From Bacteroidia bacterium (GTDB taxonomy: Bacteria; Bacteroidota; Bacteroidia; Bacteroidales; VadinHA17): DNA of 11,997 nucleotides. Under the pieces are notes generated by a model. That model made no database searches. It worked only from the letters and a program-made list of their open reading frames with translations, and was not told the origin of the DNA. The stretch's first letter is position 1; each line of letters starts with the position of its first letter. Made by a program: the position numbers and the translations under genes. The stretch spans positions 1 to 11,997 of the forward strand of contig JAPLEC010000293.1 in NCBI GenBank assembly GCA_026391515.1. Direction: 5' to 3'. This document shows, piece by piece, positions 1-4,958 of the stretch.

Positions 1-158
1 ATATCAGAAGTAAATTCATAAGTATCAACCAGATAGTTTGAATTCCAGTCGTGCTTGTGGTTCAGAGCAATACCGGAAAGAGCGTAAATAATTGTCAATC
101 CGGTTATAAGATATCCTAAATCGCGGTGGGTAACACGGTTCAACTTTGAAAGGTTCAT
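1..158 (-). CDS. PepSY-associated TM helix protein, N-terminal fragment
   Basis: An open frame runs from an ATG at 158 off the left edge, giving 52 residues of an incomplete protein. It begins MNLSKLNRVTHRDLGYLITG, followed by a hydrophobic stretch (about residues 13-32, ending in ALSGIALNHKHDW). A His-Arg pair just before a membrane helix that ends in SGIxLNHxHDW is typical of PepSY-associated TM helix proteins. These are inner-membrane proteins often found near metal or heme uptake and redox genes; their biochemical role is poorly defined. The gene starts 13 bases beyond a terminator that ends the upstream lipoprotein gene, so it may depend on read-through or on a promoter inside that gene's 3' end. 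No Shine-Dalgarno sequence is visible. The family call rests only on the N-terminus. Confidence 0.68.
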   Translation of the reverse strand, partial: MNLSKLNRVTHRDLGYLITGLTIIYALSGIALNHKHDWNSNYLVDTYEFTSD

Positions 159-170
159 TTTTCAGGAATT

Positions 171-196
171 AAAAAAGGTCAGAAAAACCTGACCTT
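171..196 (-). terminator. Rho-independent terminator after the OB-fold lipoprotein gene
   Basis: Read on the minus strand there is a perfect 8-bp stem (AAGGTCAG / CTGACCTT) with a 6-base loop, followed by a run of T. It lies 21 bases past the stop codon of the 218-763 gene. It also lies just before the start codon of the next minus-strand gene, so it could act as a partial terminator that lowers expression of the PepSY gene. Confidence 0.75.
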
Positions 197-217
197 CTAA
201 ATAATTATTTAAAATAT

Positions 218-763
218 CTATTTTACAACAGTATGCTTGTTATAGATCATCATAAGATCTGCAAGCACAGTTTGTTTTGCAAGAGCAGTTTCAGTTTCAC
301 ATTCGGCTGCTGATTTTTTTGTTGAATCACTACAAGCCATTCCTGATTTGGTTGTCGAATCACAGCAAGCTCCGGCTTTCATCTCCATGTTCATTTTTCC
401 TTCAGAAGGTTTCTCAGCGGTTACGACCCTTTCAATACGACCTTCAACGGAGATTTTGCTTCCGAGAAGCTCCATCGGGAATTTGGGAGTGTTTTCGCCG
501 GCAGAAACATAAAGCATAACATCAGGGTTATCACCAACAATGAACATCTTTTTGCCGGTATGAGGACAAACATGTACTACTTTACCTTCAACAATTATAT
601 TCTTATCAATATAGTTTCCCGGATTTTCAACGAGAGCTGTAAATTGAACATTTACAGCTTGTTCTGCTCCTTTTGTTTTATCGGAGACCTCTTTACCGGA
701 TTTGTTACTGCATGCTGAAATTAAAAAAACTGCAATAACGAGAGAAAATATTCTTCTTGTCAT
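218..763 (-). CDS. OB-fold-like lipoprotein with cysteine-bearing C-terminal tail
   Basis: This is a 181-residue exported lipoprotein. The N-terminus is a short signal peptide with a lipobox (LISAC), so Cys18 is the likely lipidated residue. Residues about 38-113 look like a small OB-fold barrel: GNYIDKNIIVEGKV, then HVCPHTGKKMFIVGDNP, then the strand GSKISVEGRIERV. This arrangement resembles the tRNA_anti-like/OB-fold lipoproteins of Bacteroidota. The C-terminal tail (about 119-165) is low in hydrophobic residues and carries Cys133, Cys134, Cys144 and Cys155, each near Ser/Thr/Asp. Together with Cys66-Pro-His68 and several Met, this suggests metal binding or a redox role, which is inference. 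The next gene downstream encodes a PepSY-type membrane protein, a class linked to metal and heme handling. A terminator follows the stop codon. The start ATG at 763 gives a clean signal peptide and has no Shine-Dalgarno sequence. Confidence 0.72.
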   Translation of the reverse strand: MTRRIFSLVIAVFLISACSNKSGKEVSDKTKGAEQAVNVQFTALVENPGNYIDKNIIVEGKVVHVCPHTGKKMFIVGDNPDVMLYVSAGENTPKFPMELLGSKISVEGRIERVVTAEKPSEGKMNMEMKAGACCDSTTKSGMACSDSTKKSAAECETETALAKQTVLADLMMIYNKHTVVK

Positions 764-867
764 AATAATTTATTTTTTTTGTTAGTTGATTATTAATTAA
801 AAATTCAGGATGCGATTATAATAATTTTCTTTTATATGAGTGTCGGGAACCAAAAATAATTTAGATA

Positions 868-906
868 GAGATTCCTCGTCCGCCAGTTGGCGGACGAGGA
901 ATGACA
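868..906 (-). repeat. Hairpin repeat element A (REP/MITE-like)
   Basis: Positions 871-884 and 889-902 form a perfect 14-bp inverted repeat around a 4-base loop; the stem is GC-rich (CTCGTCCGCC) within AT-rich DNA. Read on the minus strand the element starts TGTCATTCC and ends GAGGAATCTC. The same ends occur in element C on the opposite strand. There is no T-tract, so a terminator role is unlikely. It looks like a dispersed intergenic repeat. Confidence 0.75.
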
Positions 907-925
907 AGTTATTAAAGGCTACAAA

Positions 926-971
926 GGTGGAATAGAGGCGATTTGCTCAAGCAAATCGCCTCTGTTCCATC
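926..971. repeat. Long hairpin repeat element B
   Basis: Positions 934-947 and 950-963 are a perfect 14-bp inverted repeat (AGAGGCGATTTGCT and its complement) with only 2 bases between the arms. Pairing continues outward through 926-933 and 964-971 with two G-T wobbles, giving about 22 paired positions. The element sits midway between elements A and C, with spacers of 19 and 18 bases. No T-tract follows on either strand. Confidence 0.72.
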
Positions 972-989
972 CCCCCTAAAAAAATAAAG

Positions 990-1035
990 TGTAATTCCGA
1001 ATGAATCCCGCTTTGCGGGAGAAATGAGGAATCTC
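990..1035 (+). repeat. Hairpin repeat element C, same family as A
   Basis: The element begins TGTAATTCC and ends GAGGAATCTC, matching element A's ends in inverted orientation (8 of 9 bases at one end, 10 of 10 at the other). Its inner stem differs: TCCCGC at 1006-1011 pairs with GCGGGA at 1015-1020 across a TTT loop. Conserved outer ends around a variable inner stem suggest a repeat family whose ends are the recognised part. Confidence 0.68.
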
Positions 1036-1211
1036 AAACTTATTAAGCAGGTTATTTAATAAAAAACTGATTTATTCATTTTCCACATTAATCTTGAATG
1101 CCAATACTCAAAATCTTTTTATAAAACGGATTAATTATATCAAAGTGTCTTTTTTCTTCTAAACCAATTCTTAAAAAAACTTAAATAATTATACAGATAT
1201 CGTGGAATATC

Positions 1212-1219
1212 TAACTTTG
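1212..1219 (+). promoter_or_regulatory. Bacteroidota-type -7 promoter element
   Basis: TAACTTTG matches the Bacteroidota -7 consensus TAnnTTTG exactly. It lies 40 bases before the ATG at 1260, which would give a 5' leader of roughly 30-35 bases. There is no clear TTTG-type -33 element upstream, so support comes from one box and its position. Confidence 0.45.
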
Positions 1220-1259
1220 ACATGTTGTCTATACTAATGTTATTCAAACACCAAAAATT

Positions 1260-1841
1260 ATGAATATGAAAAAAAATGTTAAAAGTTTACAGATTACATT
1301 ATCAGTAATGATAATTCTTGCTTTTCTGTGCATGCCACTGGCATTAAATGGTCAGGCTGGAAAAGTTAATTTTTCAGGTACATGGGCATTAAATGCTGAG
1401 AAAAGCAATCAGGGACAGCAACCTCAGGGCCAGCCTCAGGGCCAGCCTCAGGGACAACCACCTCAGGGCCAGGGTCAGGGACAAGGTCAGAGGGGCGGTT
1501 TTGGCGGTGGCAACTTTGTTGCAAAACAGGAAGCTAATCTTCTTACTGTGGATCGTACAAGAGGCGACCAAACCTTTACTTCTAAATACACGCTTGATGG
1601 AAAAGAGAGTATTAATACAACAGGAATGGGTGAAAGCAAGTCAGTAGCTACATGGTCGGCAGATGGCAAAGTCCTTACAATTGTTACAAAAAGTACTATG
1701 GATCGTAACGGGCAACAGGTAACTATTGAAACTAAACAAGAATGGTCACTGACTGATGCAAATACTCTTTCAGTTAAAAGTACTAGACAATCACAAAGTG
1801 GCGAACCAAGAGTGTCGACAATGGTTTATGATAAGAAGTAA
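1260..1841 (+). CDS. Secreted lipocalin-like protein with Gln/Pro/Gly repeat linker
   Basis: The 193-residue product has a Sec signal peptide (hydrophobic core about residues 11-30, likely cleavage near NGQA-GK at 33/34), so it should reach the periplasm or beyond. The mature part opens with FSGTWALNAEKSN (38-50). A low-complexity linker of QPQG/QGQG units follows (about 51-78), then a glycine patch RGGFGGGNF, then a beta-rich region (87-193) with motifs TLDGKES, ATWSADGKVLTI and EWSLTDANTL. The FSGTW...WSADGKxLTI pattern is shared by a group of small secreted beta-sandwich/lipocalin-like proteins of Bacteroidota and Acidobacteria whose ligand is unknown. An in-frame second ATG at 1266 could also be the start. 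The gene stands alone, with its own promoter candidate upstream and a bidirectional terminator downstream. Confidence 0.78.
   Translation: MNMKKNVKSLQITLSVMIILAFLCMPLALNGQAGKVNFSGTWALNAEKSNQGQQPQGQPQGQPQGQPPQGQGQGQGQRGGFGGGNFVAKQEANLLTVDRTRGDQTFTSKYTLDGKESINTTGMGESKSVATWSADGKVLTIVTKSTMDRNGQQVTIETKQEWSLTDANTLSVKSTRQSQSGEPRVSTMVYDKK
1422..1490 (+). repeat. 12-bp in-frame tandem repeat in the 1260 gene
   Basis: There are five units of the 12-mer CCTCAGGGCCAG or close variants plus a half unit, with a 3-base CCA insertion at 1458-1460 after the third unit. The first two and the fourth units are identical. Each unit encodes PQGQ or GQGQ. Both the unit and the insertion are multiples of three, so copy-number changes keep the frame. 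The tract is far richer in GC than its surroundings. Confidence 0.85.
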
Positions 1842-1861
1842 GAAACTGATTTTCAGATAAT

Positions 1862-1890
1862 AAAAAAGGGCTCATCTTGAGCCCTTTTTT
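1862..1890. terminator. Bidirectional terminator shared by convergent genes
   Basis: A perfect 12-bp inverted repeat (AAAAAAGGGCTC / GAGCCCTTTTTT) surrounds a 5-base loop. The T-run on each strand makes it work in both directions. On the plus strand it begins 21 bases past the stop of the 1260 gene. On the minus strand it overlaps the end of the adaptor gene, whose TGA stop (1874-1872) lies at the stem-loop junction. Confidence 0.88.
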
Positions 1891-3140
1891 ATTATTTCTA
1901 CTCCTGTCAGCTTGAATTTCGCGGGATTATCTGGTACAGCAACATAAAGTAATGTTCCAGGCTCCAGCCCCTTTTCAATTATTACATTTTTTTCATTCGA
2001 TTCTCCCAGAATCACAGCCTGTCTGAATCCATTCTTTGTATAAACAAACGGGATGCTGTCAGTTCCGGTATGAACACATTCAGTCGGGATATATGTTACG
2101 TTTTCAAACGTTTTGATCATTATTTTATTATTTGTTGTCATTGATGGTCTGAGGTTATAATCCGAGCCATCAATTTTTATTTGAACCTCAAAGACTTTTG
2201 TATCGGTATTTGGTAGCTTCTCACCAATATTTGCTACAAAACTGACATATCCATTGTATGATTTTGATGGAAAAGCATCGATAGTTATGCTGACGGCCTG
2301 TCCGATCTTCACTTTGCTTATTTCAATTTCACTGACATAAACTTTTGAAATCATTGATGAAAGGTCAGGCAAAGTGGCAACAACACGATCCATAGCATCG
2401 ATCATTGATCCTACCTTTCTTTTTCTGCCCAGCCTGTTTTTCTTGTAGATTATCATTCCTGAGGAAGGAGCATAGATGGTAAAACCAGCCAGCACCTCTT
2501 CATAATCATTTACTCTTCTTTGTATTCTGGAAGTCCAGTATCTAAGGTTACTGACATTGACCCTGGTCTGTGCCTGCTGTAGTTTATAACTTCTCTCTAA
2601 CTGTCCAAGCACCCTTTGAGCCTGGTCGAGATTAATCTCAGCCTCACGAATGGTTGGTGCAGATTCATATTTAGAGTTGCGAAGAGTTATTTCAGCTTCC
2701 CGGACTGTATGCGTCTGATTACTTATCTGGTCTCTTATGTTATTCATTGTCAGTGCTGTATCAAGCAAAAGCACCTCAAGCTGAGTTTGCAGTGATGTTA
2801 ACCTTTCTCTGGCATCTTTAAGAGAGTTTTCAAGTTCAGTTCTGTCGAGAGTTGCAACATAATCACCCTCATTTACTGTAGTACCTTCAGGAATAAGATC
2901 AGTTATTTTTATGTTCGTCGAATGAATATCCCTTCCCTGTGAAAATGCAGGTCCTTTTATATCGATAGAATTTTCTGCAATTAATTCACCAGTGGTCAGT
3001 ATAGTTATTTCAAATTTACCTTTATTAACTTCAGTAAACAGACCCGCTGTTTCACTCCTGGAAACGATCTTATTAAAGATAATCAAACCGATTATTGTAA
3101 TAACGACAATAATACCTGTTATAACCAGCGTTTTCTTCAT
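1872..3140 (-). CDS. HlyD/MacA-type periplasmic adaptor (membrane fusion protein)
   Basis: This 422-residue protein has the full layout of an efflux adaptor, which joins an inner-membrane transporter to an outer-membrane channel. An N-terminal membrane anchor spans residues 4-22. The first lipoyl half is near GTTVNEGDYVATLD (86-99). A long heptad-rich coiled-coil hairpin follows (about 100-215). The second lipoyl half is FTIYAPSSGMIIY (220-232). A beta-barrel domain with LRPSMTTN (330-337) and a membrane-proximal domain complete it. Such proteins usually sit next to an ABC permease/ATPase (MacB type) or an RND pump plus a TolC-like protein. None is found here: the gene ends at a terminator, and the upstream neighbour is a YfcC-type carrier 107 bp away. 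The last codons (KKGSR) are encoded inside the terminator stem. The partner and cargo cannot be inferred. Confidence 0.85.
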   Translation of the reverse strand: MKKTLVITGIIVVITIIGLIIFNKIVSRSETAGLFTEVNKGKFEITILTTGELIAENSIDIKGPAFSQGRDIHSTNIKITDLIPEGTTVNEGDYVATLDRTELENSLKDARERLTSLQTQLEVLLLDTALTMNNIRDQISNQTHTVREAEITLRNSKYESAPTIREAEINLDQAQRVLGQLERSYKLQQAQTRVNVSNLRYWTSRIQRRVNDYEEVLAGFTIYAPSSGMIIYKKNRLGRKRKVGSMIDAMDRVVATLPDLSSMISKVYVSEIEISKVKIGQAVSITIDAFPSKSYNGYVSFVANIGEKLPNTDTKVFEVQIKIDGSDYNLRPSMTTNNKIMIKTFENVTYIPTECVHTGTDSIPFVYTKNGFRQAVILGESNEKNVIIEKGLEPGTLLYVAVPDNPAKFKLTGVEIIKKGSR

Positions 3141-3247
3141 TTACGGATAAACGAAATGATGTTTAATTTATTTCCGGCGATGAAAATATGAAAAAAAGTA
3201 ATCTTAATTTGACCAGACCTGCTTTTTTAACTTATATTAACATCAGG

Positions 3248-4843
3248 TTAAAATCCGTTAAGGTGCATATAAACTGTCGGAATCAGGAGAATAAATCCGA
3301 GTATTATCAGAATGATCATTAAAGGAAGAATCCATCTGAACCATTTATCATAAGGTATTTTGGCAACACTTAATACTCCCAGAAGAACTCCGGAAGTGGG
3401 GGTTATCATATTTGTAAAACCGTCGCCAAACTGATAAGCCATTACAGTCGCCTGACGCGAGACACCTATCAGATCAGAAAACTGAGACATCATAGGCATC
3501 GTCAGAGCAGCTTTTGCAGAACCCGACGGCATTACAAGGTTGATAAGATTCTGAACAACGTACATCATGCTTACAGCTGCCATTCTGCCCATCCCTGTAA
3601 TTGATTCAGAGAGCTTGTAAAGCATTGTGTCAATTATATTTCCATTATTCAGAATTATGATTATACCACCTGCCAGACCGACAATTATTGCTGCTGACTG
3701 GATATCTTTTATACCATCAAGAAAGAGCTTTGTTATTTTATTAGCTGAATAATTCATAGAAATGCCTGTAGCCAGTCCCATTGCAAAAAATAGCGTGGCA
3801 ATTTTCATAATGTACCAGCCATAACCCATGACACCTGTAATGAGAATAAGAATTGTTATAAGAAGTATCTGCAGAATAAAGAAATGGACTGATTTTCTGA
3901 GACTCAGATATCCTGTCAATGCAAACAAACCTGTAATAAAAGGTATTGCTGGGAACGGAATTGTATTTCCTCCGATTGCAATTCTGGTAATAGGATAGAG
4001 CCATGAGAATATTCCAAGAATCACTAATAGAATACCATACATTATCCATGCAGAAAGCGGAGTATGATATACAATCTTTGAAGTATCAGATTCACGACGA
4101 TCGAGCCAGTATTTGTCATCTTCTGCCACTTTTGAAAAAGATTGATTCTTCTTAACTTTACGGGCATAACGCAGAACAAACCAGAAACCGGCCAGGTTTA
4201 TTATTATCCAGCAAAACATCCTGTACTCAATACCTGAAAAGAGTGGCAGATTTGAGATTCCCTGGGCTATTCCTATTGTAAAGGGATTAAGTATGGCGCC
4301 AGCAAATCCAAGTGCAGCTGCAACAAAGCAAAGTGATACACCTACAATCGAATCATAACCCATCGAAATTGCAAGCGGAACAAAGATTATTACAAAGGCA
4401 ATAGTCTCCTCGCTCATGCCAAAGACTGCTCCGAAAATGCTGAACATTGTCATTATCAGTATGAATATCAGGTTATCCGCTCCAATGCCTGATATAAGTT
4501 TGTTATGCTCTATTCTTTTACTGAACCTGAGAAATGACTGAATAGCTACGTCAATTGCTTTGCTTTCGTTCATGATCCAGAAAGCTCCGCCAATGATGAG
4601 GATAAAGACTATTATATTAGCCTTATCGACAAAACCATCGAAAAGGGCAGAAAATATCTGCCAGGTTTGCGGATTCCTGTCAATGTAATGAAATGACCCT
4701 GGAATTACAACACTCCGGCCGATCCCATTAACTGTAACTACCTGTCTGTCAAATACTCCGCCAGGGATTACCCATGTTAGTACCGCAGATAAAACAATTA
4801 TGCTGAAGACAATTACATATGTATGAGGAATCTTTTTAAGCAT
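3248..4843 (-). CDS. YfcC/DcuC-family membrane carrier
   Basis: This is a 531-residue multi-pass inner-membrane protein with about 12 hydrophobic segments. It opens KKIPHTYVIVF...WVIPGGVFDR (3-33), the hallmark start of the YfcC family (DcuC superfamily, Pfam PF03606 by recognition). Conserved blocks lie in two halves: MSEETIAF (143-150) and NPFTIGIAQ (186-194), then MPSGSAKAALTMPMM (438-452) and FGDGFTNMITPTSG (472-485). The two helix-breaking motif pairs fit the inverted-repeat design of ion-coupled carboxylate carriers. Members are annotated as C4-dicarboxylate or basic amino-acid carriers, and the substrate cannot be read from sequence. The length is near the usual 470-530. A loop at 228-258 rich in charged residues is probably cytoplasmic. 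The gene could be co-transcribed with the adaptor downstream. Its own start region follows a nested inverted repeat. Confidence 0.87.
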   Translation of the reverse strand: MLKKIPHTYVIVFSIIVLSAVLTWVIPGGVFDRQVVTVNGIGRSVVIPGSFHYIDRNPQTWQIFSALFDGFVDKANIIVFILIIGGAFWIMNESKAIDVAIQSFLRFSKRIEHNKLISGIGADNLIFILIMTMFSIFGAVFGMSEETIAFVIIFVPLAISMGYDSIVGVSLCFVAAALGFAGAILNPFTIGIAQGISNLPLFSGIEYRMFCWIIINLAGFWFVLRYARKVKKNQSFSKVAEDDKYWLDRRESDTSKIVYHTPLSAWIMYGILLVILGIFSWLYPITRIAIGGNTIPFPAIPFITGLFALTGYLSLRKSVHFFILQILLITILILITGVMGYGWYIMKIATLFFAMGLATGISMNYSANKITKLFLDGIKDIQSAAIIVGLAGGIIIILNNGNIIDTMLYKLSESITGMGRMAAVSMMYVVQNLINLVMPSGSAKAALTMPMMSQFSDLIGVSRQATVMAYQFGDGFTNMITPTSGVLLGVLSVAKIPYDKWFRWILPLMIILIILGFILLIPTVYMHLNGF

Positions 4844-4874
4844 GTTTATTTTTTTACCAATGAGTTACAAGAAG

Positions 4875-4943
4875 TGAGACACGGAGTTGACACGGTTTTA
4901 ATGCTCCGTGAAACTCCGTGTCAGCTCTGTGCGACTCGGTGGT
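4875..4943. repeat. Nested inverted repeat of CACGGAG-type heptamers
   Basis: The 11-bp arms GACACGGAGTT (4878-4888) and AACTCCGTGTC (4912-4922) are exact complements. Inside them CACGG (4891-4895) pairs with CCGTG (4906-4910), giving a 16-bp stem with a small internal bulge. On the minus strand, CACnGAG-like heptamers recur about every 10 bases through 4943. Similar runs of CACAGAG/CACGGAG are common intergenic repeats in many bacteria. It could also help end GH2 transcription, but no T-tract follows. Confidence 0.7.
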
Positions 4944-4958
4944 TGAATTCTTTATGTT

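Larger units (their letters stand above)
764..1259. other. 496-bp non-coding region with hairpin repeats
   Basis: This gap separates two divergent genes. It contains no convincing open frame. Positions 868-1035 hold three hairpin elements, listed separately. Positions 1036-1200 are AT-rich with no structure that I can support. A promoter-like -7 element lies at 1212-1219, ahead of the gene at 1260. The promoter for the minus-strand gene that starts at 763 must also lie here, but I could not assign it. Confidence 0.8.

Noticed and set aside
277..519. Plus-strand open frame of 80 codons opposite the OB-fold lipoprotein
   Set aside because: It is antisense to a gene with a lipobox and fold motifs, and its composition looks like a shadow translation.
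868..1035. CRISPR array
   Set aside because: The three hairpins differ in sequence, orientation and length and have no regular direct repeat with unique spacers.
868..1035. Rho-independent terminators for neighbouring genes
   Set aside because: Both neighbouring genes start, rather than end, at this region, and the stems lack T-tracts.
1389..1669. Leu/Arg-rich open frames on both strands over the repeat tract of the 1260 gene
   Set aside because: They arise from reading the 12-bp repeats in other frames (LRASLRA, LRLALRL). The 1260 frame has a signal peptide and a recognisable fold.
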